NCBI RefSeq assembly: GCF_015706575.1
Contig: NW_024037052.1
Span: forward strand, 2,046,001-2,110,000
Length of the DNA: 64,000 bases
Reading direction: 5' to 3'
DNA from: Patiria miniata
Lineage: Eukaryota; Echinodermata; Asteroidea; Valvatida; Asterinidae
Numbering within the stretch: the stretch's first letter is position 1; every line of letters begins with the position of its first letter. The notes under the pieces are model-generated. The model did not search any database. It worked only from the letters and a program-made list of their open reading frames with translations, and had not been told where the DNA came from. Shown here one piece after another: positions 22,857 through 33,660 of this stretch. The position numbers and the translations under genes are program-made.

Positions 22857-24768
22857 TTGACTTACTTGACTTACTTGACTAAATGCTGTCCTCCCTTGGC
22901 TTCTGTAAGAATCCTTGGAGCTAGCAGCCGCTTCACTGTGGAGGACCATTCCCTTCTGTTTACAACCAGACCAGGAGCGGTTCTAGAACCAATATTTTTG
23001 GGGGCTAGCAAGGGCGATCCAGATTTGTTTCAGGGAGGCGTGCTGAAATGTAGACCGGTTATTTTCTCCAGACACTTACGCCTCCGAAAATCAATAGGTG
23101 TGTGGGTGTGGGGGTGTGCTGGAATTTACTACCTTACGGAGACATGCACACAATAGGGAACAAAAGATTGTATACGTCTCCACAAGAACATTTCTATAGA
23201 TGAATACGTCTCCACAAGAATTTCACGAAATAGATAAATGGATTTTACTCAAAAACTAGGAATTTCCAAGGTAGGTTGATCCGTCGCAAATGGAAGAGTT
23301 TTAGAAAAGGGATATTTAGTCCAAATTTTAGCCCAGGAAATTAATTCTGGTTAAAATAAGAGCATTTTGAAACTTCAATTTCAAACTCGAAAACTTTACT
23401 ACACGAGAACAAAGAAATGTCTCAACAAGAATACAAATTCCAGAATGGGTGTGTGTGTGTGGTGGGGGGGGGGGGGGGGGGCTCATGCCATATTTTCAAT
23501 GAAATCCTTAAATCATTCACACTATCCCATGTCACGATTATTTCTTTAGGAAGAAACCGTTCGCATGTACATTACAATCCTTCTTTTTGCTATAATGCAA
23601 TTTCTTTTTAAGGATTTTTTTTGGGGGGGGGGGCTACACAAAATTTAGCCCCCCCCCCCCGTAGAACCGCGCCTGAACCAGACGTCTCGCTGCACATACA
23701 GTTGGTATCCCAATTTCGTGGCAGCTTGATTTGATATTGTCTAACCAACGTTTAGGGGGTCTACCTCTGGGTCGGTGACCTTGGATCCTTCCCTCAACTG
23801 CTAGCTTAGGATATCTGTCGTTTGTCAACCTGATGATATGTCCAAAGTAGGACAAGTGTTTGGCTTGGATCTTGTCTACTATGGTGGTCTGGGAGTTGTT
23901 TTTTTTCTCTGATGTTAGTATTTCTTATCTTGTCCCTTCTGGAAACGCCCATGATTCTTCTCAAGCATGACATTTCGAACACCAGTAGTGTGTGTTCATC
24001 TTTTTTCTTCGGAGTCGAAGACTCAGAGCCATATGTTGCAATTGATAAGATGAGTACTCTGTAGAGCTCCATTTTTGTGCTGGTGGTTATTTCTTTGGAT
24101 TTCCAAATTGATGTCAGTTTTTGCTTTCCTCCCATTGATAGGCCAATTCTCCGTTTTATGTCGTCTGAGCTTGTGGAATTGTCGGATATGACACCACCAA
24201 GATAAGTGAAGGTTTGTACCTGGTTTAGCTTCTTACTTCCGATGCAGATTGATATATCATGTCTTTGTCTGCCAATCACTTGGACTTCAGATTTGCCGAT
24301 GTTGATTGTCAGGCCAAACTGCTTGCTCACCATGTGGACTTTGGATACAAGAGTTTGCAGATCTTCTTTGGAATCAGCCATTAGGACTATGTCGTTGGCA
24401 TAGCGGAGATTGTTGATAATGAGACCCTGTAAATTGATACCGATGTCCACATCATTTATTGCCAAGTTGATGACGACTTCCAGTAGAATGTTAAATAACT
24501 GAGGCGATAGGATGCATCCTTGTCTTACTCCTGTTAGAGTCTCGAACCACTGTGTTGTGTTGTTGTCGACTCTTACTGCGCATTTTGAAGTCTTGTAGAG
24601 AGCCTGGAGGAGACAAACAATCTTGCGTGGGTACCTTTAATGGTGTACCTAAAGGTGTTTCATGGCTGCCCAAAGTCCTTCCTGCCAAACAGGTTTACAA
24701 GGGCTCTACAGGTTTCCATGGGGTTATACAGGTTTACAAGGGGTATACAGGTTTACAAGGGGTTGGGG
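22857..24768 (-). pseudogene. 5'-truncated RTE-like LINE, nested in the right arm
   Basis: The minus strand encodes the C-terminal half of a non-LTR reverse transcriptase: a CAVRVDNNTTQWFETL block near 24580, GVRQGCILSP near 24530, RYANDIVLMADS near 24390 (the usual YADD is YAND, so a catalytic Asp is lost), YLGGVISD near 24190, and after a frameshift near 23900 the conserved tail SYFGHIIRL, RPPKRWLDNIK and CHEIGIPTVCAA. The 3' end at 22857 has a short repeated GTAAGTCAA tail. AACTAAGGATTGA occurs at both borders (near 22850 and 24771), a likely target duplication; the left arm shows one copy. The 5' side (24680-24765) holds several GGTTTACAAGGG repeats. A 704 bp MITE sits inside the tail. 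The element cannot move itself. Confidence 0.88.
22972..23675. mobile_element. 704 bp hAT-like MITE inside the LINE, perfect 8 bp TSD
   Basis: Ends are CAGGAGCGGTTCTAGAACC and GTAGAACCGCGCCTG. The 8 bp AACCAGAC stands at 22964-22971 and again at 23676-23683. Removing the element and one copy restores the LINE reading frame across the join (AARRLVVNRREW), which confirms both borders. Long G and C runs lie near the ends and at 23463-23482. A second copy, cut by the window edge, starts at 63706. Confidence 0.9.
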
Positions 24769-25861
24769 AACTAAGGATTGAGGAAAGAATATTGCAACCT
24801 GTCGCCACTTCAGCGGCTGTGTACAAAATCTATGGAAAGTGAAGAACATTTTCTAAGTATTTCCTAACAAAATTGGAAAATATTTCTCAGTCCGAGATTC
24901 ATGTCTTATCACCATTTTTTTCAATGACTGATCTTCATTGAGATGATGAAGAAAAAGCAGCGTCAGGTTGCAACATTCTTTCCATGATTGAAAATCACCA
25001 ACGCGCATTGAACCAGAAATGTCTGAAAAACCAGTAAAAAAAATCAACCTTATTAATTTTGTGTGTAAGTAAAGTGTAATTGAATTTGCTTGGGAACGAA
25101 TGTACACTTCTTTTTGGTGTGCACAAAGTCTATGGAAAGCTGATTTTCAAAGTATTTTCTCAATTTCAGATTTATTTTCAACATTTTTGAAATGACCGAC
25201 GTTTATTGAGATAATATACTTTATAATGACAAAGGTGGTGTCGGGATGCGATATTCCTTCCATGGAGCTGGATAATGATTATGTACACTTCGTGTAGACC
25301 CCCCCCCCCCCCCCATTATGTGTGTTTCACACCGTGTGCAGTTTTGAGGATATCACTGGGCATTGTTGTATTGTTAGGAAACAAAGTCTTGTCGTCGCAT
25401 TTTCCCCTACTTTTGATTTTCTGGGGTCAGTGAGTTTTCAAGTTATGGTAGGAGCTTCTATGTGTCACTTGGTGGCCAGTCAGTCAGTCACCGAAAATTG
25501 ACCAAAGTATGCATGGTGTTCCATGTGTGCTATCGGCGTCGCATTTTTTCTTCACATATCATCTCAATGAAGGTCATTCATTGCAACAGTAGACAGTCAA
25601 CAGTAGAGTGGAAGTCATGTACAGGACTGTTAGCTTGTATTTCTGTATTTGTTTGATGAAATCGGGCCCTGCAGGTGCTCTATTTTGCAATGGAGCGTAT
25701 ATGCATCATCATCACGATGGACTTTAGTACTTTACAGAGGGGTGATTATCTTCGTGCTATTGGATGGAAGTTTTAATTTAATTTGTGCCTCTTGGCTGTA
25801 CTTAGTTGTGATTATTAACACCGGTAGTCGTGGAATAAGGACGAAAGGATTGAGGCACAAG

Positions 25862-26189
25862 CACAGGGGCCATGATTGACGGATAGAACACGATTAAAAT
25901 TCGCGTACAAAACCAATGAGAGCTATTGCTAAAATGTCGGGGGTATAAACAAAGGAATGGGGATCATTGACAATGGGGGTGGACTATTGCCAGTGCTTAC
26001 AAAAAAGAGAGTGTAGGATGTACAGGTTATCGTATACGACTGAGGACATAGGACAATACCATGTGTGTGATATCAATGGGCTTGACGCTGGACACTAGTC
26101 CTCGGGGGAATTCATGAACAAACCTAATGGGAGCTGTCTAGGAAAAATTGGTGGACAAACAAAAGGGAACTAAATAAAGCAAGGGGCAG
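25862..26189. other. spacer between inverted-repeat arm and satellite copy
   Basis: No gene, repeat end or stable hairpin recognised. This segment has no counterpart at the left junction, where satellite and arm abut directly. Confidence 0.4.
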
Positions 26190-26685
26190 GTCCTCTTGGT
26201 GTTTGTATGTGTAGGTGTTGAAGTCAAAGACTTACTTTCCAAAATGCAATATAGCCATTTGGAATACTGGTGCCAAATGTCTAGAGTTTTAAGACTCCAG
26301 AGAGTGAATCCCAGCAAAAATTCCTCAGCAAAATTCTTCCCAAAAAGTGACGAAAAATGGCGTTATGGCCTTTTGAAGGAAAAGTCTTTGTATTGATGTT
26401 GAAATCAAGTTGAGACTGCATGTAGACTAACAAAAACTGTTTTCTTTTTCTCTTTGCAGTTTTTCTGTCTTCCCTTTCTCTTGTCTGTCTGTGTACTTGC
26501 AGGTAATGACGACGGCCTGGACTGGATGTTCCCTGAGGGTGCTGTTGGTGGTTTCTGAGTTGAGTTCTTTCCAGGTTTAATTTCATGTGTTTTTCTTAGT
26601 TCCTTATTGTGTATAATATTGTGGGGCCCCTGTGTTTTGTATGTGTAGGTGTTGAAGTCAAAGACTTGTTTTCCAAAGGTCCAAT
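26190..26685. repeat. diverged inverted copy of the 426 bp satellite (about 1.1 units)
   Basis: Read in reverse complement this matches the satellite at 3005-10049. AGGTGTTGAAGTCAAAGACT occurs at 26215 and again at 26649, one unit apart, with the rest of the unit between them. It differs from the main array at many positions and lacks the homogeneity of the left array. It lies about 330 bp outside the right arm, whereas the array in opposite orientation adjoins the left arm. Confidence 0.88.
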
Positions 26686-26689
26686 TGTG

Positions 26690-27540
26690 CACACTGTCAT
26701 TCCGACAAATTGATAAAACTGCATAATCGTCTTGCCAGAATGATTCTTAATGCTCATCCTAGAACACATATTAGCGACTTACATGAGGCGATCTCTTGGT
26801 CATCATTACCATCCCGTTAGGGAATGTCACACAGTGTGTCAGGTTTATAAATGTCTCAATAACCTCAGTCCAGCGTATCTCAGTGCACGTTTTGAAATGC
26901 CATCTCATACTGCCAACACTCGTTCGAAGTCAAGCGGCTCATTACATCTGCCCATTGTTCCCAAAACAAATGCCGCCAAGCACACATTTCAGTATTGTGG
27001 GACCCTGGGATGGAACAACCTAACCACAGCCCAGCGAAAGGCCAAGTCTTAAAATATTTTTAAATCTCTTTTAAACTAATTACTTTTAAAGTTTTCTATA
27101 GTTTTTTTTATGGTTTTAATTTACGAGAATACCTATAGTTACTTTAAAAAAAGCATTTCCACACGGGTTTTTTTTATTATTCATTTCTTGTTTATTTCAT
27201 AAAGTAATCTTCATATAGTAATATTTTTTATTTCTATTTGGTTTTTGTTTGCTTAGCTCAATTTTATTTCTGTGCTGTCGTTAGTTACTGTTTATTTCAG
27301 TATTTTAATATTAAAGTTTAATTTTTATTCCCATTACTATCTTTTACGTATCTGTTTTGTTTTGTTTGTTTGTTTGTTTGTTGGGGAGTTGGGGTGTTTG
27401 TTTGTTGGGGTGTTTTTGTTTTTGTTTATATTATTGTGTTTTAACATTCATTTCGTTAATTGTTGTGAATTTTAACGAATTTTGCCATTGTAAAGTGTAA
27501 TGAAATAAGATATCAGTAAAATTAATAAATACTGTAGATA
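26690..27540 (+). pseudogene. LINE 3' end: reverse transcriptase C-terminal fragment and 3' tail
   Basis: The translated plus strand shows a C-terminal region typical of CR1/Jockey-like LINEs: LIKLHNRLARMILNAHPRTH near 26710, then in another frame CQVYKCLNNLSPAYLS near 26850 and TRSKSSGSLHLPIVPK and LGWNNLTTAQRK to 27050. A frameshift and stop near 26815 separate the two parts. From 27053 to 27540 the sequence is T-rich and non-coding, containing GTTT and GGGGTGTTT runs near 27360-27420, plausibly the 3' untranslated region. The 5' part of the element is missing; it starts directly at the end of the satellite copy. Confidence 0.8.
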
Positions 27541-28460
27541 TGAGGATTAGGATCTTCTATCATATCTGACGATTTTTATATTTTGCACTATTTCATTGAA
27601 AATCTCATCACCCATCTGATACACACATTTTCAGCCATTTGATTCGCGAGTTTACATTTCATGGTGCCACACCTTGAATGCCCGCACGTACAATTTTTAC
27701 TTCGTCATCTGCGTCATTTCACCATGGTAACGGACAACGAATGAAACGATTGAAAACCCAACATATGAGTCCTTTCTTGCTCAGTTCACGAAGCGCATTG
27801 CCGCACTGAGCGGCGGATATCAAGGACGGACGCTGATGCCACGTTATCACATTTCGTCGCCGATTCTTTCTGGTAAGGAACCGTATACTGTTGTTTCTCT
27901 CCACCAACTACGAGGCTAAGAGATTTACCCAAGTGACGGGGACAGAAGTGGCGGGAAAATAACACTGTACGAGGTAAGTGCGGCTGGCTGTGGGTTTTTA
28001 AATGACCGGTAGACGAACGTCGTTGACCATTAACGATTTCTCCCTTAATTGCTTTTTACTGCTTAAAGTTTTTTGGGGTGTGAACAGAAGTGCATCAATA
28101 GCTTTTTACAAGGGCAAAATGTGACTCGAGACAAAGGAAATTCAGTTCAATTTTTGCTGCTCCTGACACAGCACGTATAGCAGGTATTAGAAAGGCCGTT
28201 GATGGCGGTTTAAGCCGGTTTTTCTGGTCTGACTTTTGATTCTATTCTGATTATTTGAAATGAATTTGTATGAAGATTACAATGTCACTATTGTTGCGTT
28301 GTTAAAAGTTTCTTATAAGAAACAATGAGGTTACCGTAGCAGAAAAATCTAGCAGAAGTTTGTGAAAAAAATATGTGATAAAGCTTGGGAGTAGATCTAG
28401 CGGGGAAAAAAATATTTAGCATCTTCTGAAAAAATCAACGATCTTACTACAACAATACAT
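27541..28460. other. unassigned sequence; possible untranslated exon near 27700-27970
   Basis: No protein domain recognised. Around 27690-27972 the base composition is more balanced than its surroundings, and CTGTACGAGGTAAGTG at 27966 is a strong donor-like site on the plus strand. A 62-codon open frame runs the other way (27907-27719) and matches nothing I know. These could be a promoter-proximal exon, but evidence is weak. Confidence 0.25.
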
Positions 28461-28660
28461 ACGGAAGACGGATATAGTGCCACTCAATGAGTGTGAATAT
28501 ATTTTTTGGTGCGTGTGAAAATAATTTTTTTTTACAGGGGCCGCCACTTATTATCTGGCGGCCGCCACATAATAAGTGGCGGCCGCTGTACAAAAAAGTA
28601 TTTTCACACGCACCAAACAAATATATTCACACTCATTGAGTGGCACTATCCGTCTTCCGT
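28461..28660. mobile_element. 200 bp near-perfect palindrome (MITE-like hairpin)
   Basis: ACGGAAGACGGATATAGTGC at the left is matched by its near reverse complement at the right, and pairing continues through CACTCAATGAGTGTGAATAT and TGGTGCGTGTGAAAATA to the centre, where GGCCGCCACTTATTATCTGG faces CCACATAATAAGTGGCGGCC. Almost no loop remains. Flanks (AATACAT and AAATACA) resemble each other but are not a clean duplication. Confidence 0.8.
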
Positions 28661-29879
28661 AAATACACACTAGAAAAATAGGCTTACATCATTTCCAAAC
28701 GAGCGTAAAACACCGAGCAACACAGTTGTGCTTTTCAGGCTTTGCTCCATAAAGGAGAAAATACAGCCAAAAAAGGTTCAGATTTATAATGAAAGAAAAC
28801 ATGATTCTTTCAAAAAGAAGAGACTAAAATTACTTAACTTACATAAAAAAATTAAGGCCGGCAGAATAGTGCTCATACATCGGCGCCCTGGCCATAAAAT
28901 CTCGCTGGGCCCCAACCCCCCGGCCCCCGGTCCATGTTGTCTCTCATTGCGCGGTGTGTGCTCAATCAGCTGGAGAGAACATTGACCGGAGGAGCGGGGG
29001 GAGCGGGGAGTGGGTGACCGTGGCAGGCTCAGAAACACCGCGTTCCCACTTGAATTGGGAATAAGGTGGATCAAGATCCGGCATTTTGGTGTGATCGTTA
29101 TCTTACCGCAACGAAACCGCAAGTCGCGTTCCCACTTATGCTTGATCCACCTTTTCGTACGGAAATGTTGGGTCCGAAAGGTCACTGAGTTCGGAATTAC
29201 GCGCGCTCTGTGGAACTGCCATTGTTGCATGGTTGCATGCTAGGCCAGGATGGGTCAGTTTTCAAACAGCACTATCAGAATTCACAGACAAAAATTACGC
29301 GAATTCACCAACATAAATCACGGATCCGTAGAGGATCCGTGAGTGCATAAATTAAAAGGTGAAAATCCAACAGAGCCGCTCACGTGTGACATCACGGAAG
29401 AAACCAATGCATCGATAAGGGATTCCCTGGTTCTGAAGCTTCTCATTGGTTAGAAACGGTCACATGATGTACTACGACATCATTTTCCAATTTTCTATAA
29501 TCAATACTTCAGATTTGTCACCTCCGTACGTACCGCGTTATCGGCACTATTCTCATCGCATACTCGTAAGCTTTTCAATGATTCTGTGCCAAAGTGAAGT
29601 CTTTTGGTGAGTGCGGACTCAGAGTCATTTATGGATGGAAAAATAAGTAAAATTTCAGGAATGAAAAAGGTTTAGTAATGGACGAACACGCAACAAAATA
29701 AGGCCTATAGTGTAGTTTTAGGATACCACGTGCGCTTTTGCATGCGCGGTGCTAGCCCGTAGTTCAGCGGTTGTTTATTGTGCATGTTGTATACGCTGGA
29801 AATGTTCACATGAGCTACACGCCTGAAAACGTGTTTCTGCGTTCATGAGACCGCAACATTTTCGCGCCACTCGTGCACC
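28661..29879. other. unassigned sequence with isolated GATCC-repeat motifs
   Basis: No gene recognised; overlapping frames on both strands at 28728-29230 have no supporting features. At 29041-29160 the words GCGTTCCCACTT, AAGGTGGATCAAGATCCGGC and TTGATCCACCTTTT foreshadow the repeat at 29886-30160. CACGGATCC...GGATCCGTG near 29320 is a short palindrome. Confidence 0.35.
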
Positions 29880-29885
29880 GGGCGG

Positions 29886-30160
29886 ATGTTAACAGGTCAA
29901 ATTGCCGGATCAGATCCACCTTTTGCGTTCCCATCTGATCGTGATCCGGCAATTGCCGGATCTGATCCACCAATTGGGGGATCTGTATCCTGGTCCAGAG
30001 GTGGATCAGAAAAGGTGGATCTGATCCTGATCCACCTTATAACGGTTAGCGTTCCCACTACAAACAATTGCCGGATCTGATCCACCAATTGGGGGATCTG
30101 ATCCGGCAATTTGGCAAAAGGTGGATCAGATCCCCCAATTGGTGGATCAAGTGGCAACGG
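29886..30160. repeat. GGATCAGATCC / GATCCACC palindromic repeat cluster
   Basis: CCGGATCTGATCCACC, CCAATTGGGGGATC and GGTGGATCAGATCC recur in both orientations about ten times, making overlapping palindromes spaced 20-50 bp apart. GCGTTCCCA(C/T) words occur at 29918 and 30048 and also at 29041 and 29126, linking this cluster to the earlier one. The frames through it encode only repetitive DPPIGGS-like peptides and are not genes. Confidence 0.75.
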
Positions 30161-30180
30161 GGTCAAAAAGTGTCCCAACC

Positions 30181-31230
30181 ATTTTGGCCAGGATTATCTG
30201 AATGTACAATAAATAGCCTTGATATTGGGATTTGGACATTGCGCGTATTACGCGCTCAAATAACAACACGCGCGCGCGCTGGTTTCATACAACATGGTCA
30301 ATGCATATACACGATTCAACATGACGGTTCACCATGTCATTTTGGCCGATATTTTTACAAAAAATACAGATTGTGTTCAATGTGAAGCCGTATTACGATG
30401 CACAAACAACGTGTTATCTTCTTCAATTTGTTTTTATACCCGTCATTCCGTTATTTGGACGAAAAATCCATCCAAACCATAGTGTAACCACGGTGCACCG
30501 ACAATAATAAGGAGAGTCACTTACTTTCTTTATATATTGGTTTGGATAGATCACCGATGGATTTTTCGGCAAAATAACGGCAAATTAATTCGAACCGTCC
30601 CATGGTTCTCCCCAGGATTTTTTCAAACCTGTGGAGGAAGTTTTGCTCTGATTCAACAACCTGAAGCCATGGCGTGAGATTCGGGGCCCACTTTTCAAGG
30701 GCCCCAAACAGTTTTGAGACAAGATCTTGTAGCTAGCCCCTATTTTTGTAATTAAAGAAAAAAGTCAAAATTGTTAACTTATAAAAAAAAATCAACATTT
30801 CACAACCTGTGTTAAAGCTTTCTGAACAAGAAAGGTATGGTTTACATTTACAAGTAAGTTTCAAATTAAGAAATTAAGGTGAAGAAAAAATCTCTTAATT
30901 TGCTTCCGATTACATGCCTTTCAAAATAGCGTCAATAGGTCGGAAAAATTATTTCGCCAATTTTTTTGGGGTGCTGATTAATAGAGCATCATAATAATAT
31001 TAGTATAGAGCAAGGAATCGTGTTTACTTTGTGTCTGGATTATTTTCATTTGCGCCACGAAAATTAGCAAGAGTGGCCATCAAAAGTGATTAAAACTTGC
31101 CTCACCTAATTAAAAATATTTTCGAGGAGGGTGATTCCACTATACTTAACATACATCACGGCCGCTGGCGCCACCGACATTCAGTCCGGGCCGCCGGAAA
31201 TCGCGCCGTGCTTACGGCGCAGCATGTGTA
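30181..31230. other. unassigned sequence
   Basis: No exon, domain or repeat end recognised. The segment is AT-rich with simple runs, apart from GC-rich 31155-31220. Confidence 0.3.
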
Positions 31231-31231
31231 A

Positions 31232-31523
31232 GGCCTGTTACAACTGATAATGTAGTAACCCACTGATTATGTATCACCAACCGATAACGTCACACAAATT
31301 GACCGATTGTGTAATAAATGTTACTACACTGTCGGTCAATATTTGTTACATTATCGGTTAAGACCGATAATGTCACAACTGATAGTGTAGTACATTTTGA
31401 CTACACTATCGGTCAATTGTTGTTACATTATCGGTTAGTGATACAGTATCGGTCAATTTGTGTGACATTATCGGTTGGTGATACATTATCCGTTGGTTAC
31501 TACATTACCATTGTAACACGGCC
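31232..31523. mobile_element. palindromic element built from ACCGATAATGT-type subrepeats
   Basis: Ends are GGCCTGTTACAA and TTGTAACACGGCC. Inside, the words ACCGATAATGT, GACCGAT and ACTACACTATCGGTCAA and their complements alternate about ten times, so the element folds on itself in several registers. No coding sequence; no certain target duplication. Confidence 0.7.
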
Positions 31524-32624
31524 CATCCCACGTGGCCGAAAATCTTGCACTACTGCAGACACACGCTACGATGTTTATTGTTACGCCACAAGTTTGAGCT
31601 TGTCGTCATTTTAATGGAAAGCACATACACAGAAAATAAAGATCACGTTGTGTGAATTAATTCGCAGAAACTCTTTTTCTCCATCGATGTTTGTTTGGTA
31701 TTTTAACGATCCAACTTCGGCCGACGGCACAACATCATCATGGATACGACGTTTGTATAGGTAGTAGTCACTGGTTCCAGTCCTTTATCATAGCATTGAT
31801 TCCGTTAGCACGCGAAGGGAACCAGTGTTCCATGCTGTATGCGCGCGCGCTGTATGCCTGTCAGCTGGTGGTCGACAGAACCCGTCATCGTGTGCATTAT
31901 GTTCACACATGCATCAGAAAAAAAACAGGATTTTTTTAAAAACATTTTGCATGTCAAGGTGTAATAATGACGTATGTAACGATTATATTGTGCATTTTAA
32001 TTGCGTGTATAATAACTATATTGTGCGTATCGGGGGCCGAAAAAATGTTTGTACGTGGGGAGAACCTTGCCGGCAGTCGGCCAGGCGCACATGGGTGCGT
32101 TTGTGCAAAAATAATCGTACTTCATGTAGTTTGAGAATTCAAGTTTTGAGATCGTCGCGATTTTTGCCCGTTTAACAAAGGTATGTTTGTGTCAAATCAT
32201 GGTCAGTTTCAAGTGTGGAAAATGGTTTATGTTCGTGGCAAATAATTAAAAGTACTTGAAATGTTTGAAATTTGTTCATTTGAAATGATCAATATCAACC
32301 TTCAAAATGGCAATAAAAAAGTTTGAGGTCGGCAATTTTGCCAAAAAAAATCGAGGTCGGGTTACCGTAAACACACCATTTATTTTGGTTTGGCCTAAGG
32401 TTAAATACGGTATATTCCTTAAGAATGTTGTCCGGCTCCCAATATGCTTCAGTTGGTCACTTAGTCATAATGCAGATTTTAGAATGGACAGACTTTCTCA
32501 GCTGCTTCTGACCATCAACAGATAGATGTGGGTATCGTACATGTAGGTATCTTTGCGGCATTTATGGTGGCCATCTATTAAATAAATACCCAAAATCTTA
32601 CAAGTATTGGATCCACATTTCTTT
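31524..32624. other. unassigned sequence
   Basis: Open frames at 31691-31939 and 31825-32175 overlap in different registers and have no domain or splice support. No repeat recognised. Confidence 0.3.
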
Positions 32625-33660
32625 TTAAGCTCTGGCAGGAGCCTCTACATGTCACTTGGTGGTCGGTCTGTCGGTTGGTCGGTCTGTCTGTCTGTCCCCG
32701 AAAATTGACCAACTTAATATTTGTCCAAAAAATAATTGACTAAAATGCCGTACCGTGGCCATAATATGCACTCTTTCGGAGAGTTTTCTGAACACTGGCT
32801 TTGTTTCGATTGATGCGCATGCGCGTCTATTTTGCCTATTTATCTGTCCACGAAAATTGACCAAAATGAGCCCCCCTAAGTTTCCTATAAAATATAACTT
32901 CCAAACTGAAAAAAGCAAACCAAATACATTTAATACTTACAAACATTGTTTGTAACAGTTCGGAAAGATGTTTATGAGAAGTTTGTAAATGGAGGCAAAC
33001 TATGTGCAGTAATGTTATAGTCACGTGGTATATACCGCGCTATACAGGGTGGATTTAAAAAAAAACGAAACCGAGATATTATTGCTAATTGGAACAGAAG
33101 TAGGGCACATGTGAATCAAAGGGACATTTCCTCTGTTAGGGTTGAATCTTTTCTTTAAAATGACACCCTGGTCATGTCATTACATACACGATTGACTGAG
33201 CAGTGACCAACTTTATGAAAGGGTCTATTTAGAGACTTGCGCCACTTTTCTTGGTGAAATCTCTTTTTCCCCACCTGCCTTGATTGGCAACCATACCCTT
33301 TGGTTTACATGTGCCCTACTTTTGCTTCAATTAGCCATAATATCTGAGTTCCTTTTTTTTTATCCGCCCTGTATAGCACACTTTATTTTATGGGAGACTT
33401 AGGGGTATATTTTGGTCAATTTTGGGGGACAGACTAGCGCAGCGTGATTTTCGCGTGGGACGGTTGCCAGGGCTTGTACGCACAGTCTCCGGTCAACATT
33501 ACCGTCCGGCCGGTTGCACGGTGAAATCATTTGTGCCGGCGTGGTGGTACCCCGAAGCACACGGTTATTTATTGGCACTGTTGCGGAAAGAAGCACGGCC
33601 TCGTACTTTTGGGCGTCGCATTTTTCAGCTCTGGCAGGAATCATTTTGATAGATTTCATG
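32625..33660. repeat. dispersed repeat pieces (AGCTCTGGCAGGA...CCGAAAATTGACC)
   Basis: AGCTCTGGCAGGAGCCTCTA at 32629 followed by CACTTGGTGGTCGGTCTGTC and CCGAAAATTGACCAA is the same motif set as at 25445-25505 (GGAGCTTCTATGTGTCACTT) and, inverted, at 11795-11860. Another copy of its GGTCAATTTTGGGGGACAGA and CAGCTCTGGCAGGAATC ends lies inverted at 33412-33650. A (GTCTGTCG)n-like tract is included. This family is therefore present both inside and outside the giant inverted repeat. The MITE at 33043-33373 lies in the middle. Confidence 0.6.
33043..33373. mobile_element. mariner-like MITE with TA duplication
   Basis: The left end TACAGGGTGGAT and right end ATCCGCCCTGTA are inverted repeats with one mismatch, each flanked by TA (33041-33042 and 33374-33375). 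Pairing continues inward (GAGATATTATTGCTAATTGG against CCAATTAGC-like sequence near 33325; GGGCACATGTGAA against ACATGTGCCC). There is no transposase frame. A TA target duplication and ends like these are characteristic of Tc1/mariner-derived MITEs. Confidence 0.8.

Larger units (their letters stand above)
21083..25861. repeat. right arm of giant inverted repeat
   Basis: This is the reverse-complement partner of 10050-14113, beginning at the loop side near AGATATATAGGGTG and ending at TTGAGGCACAAG (25861). It is interrupted by a LINE at 22857-24768 whose unoccupied site is visible in the left arm (near 12460), and by a truncated MITE at 21808-22012. It lacks the left-arm-only segment 10317-11640. 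Outside the arm the sequence changes at once, with no direct repeat I can recognise. Confidence 0.85.

Noticed and set aside
29897..30178. Proline/glycine-rich open frame
   Set aside because: It is encoded by the GATCC palindromic repeat and is read similarly on both strands.
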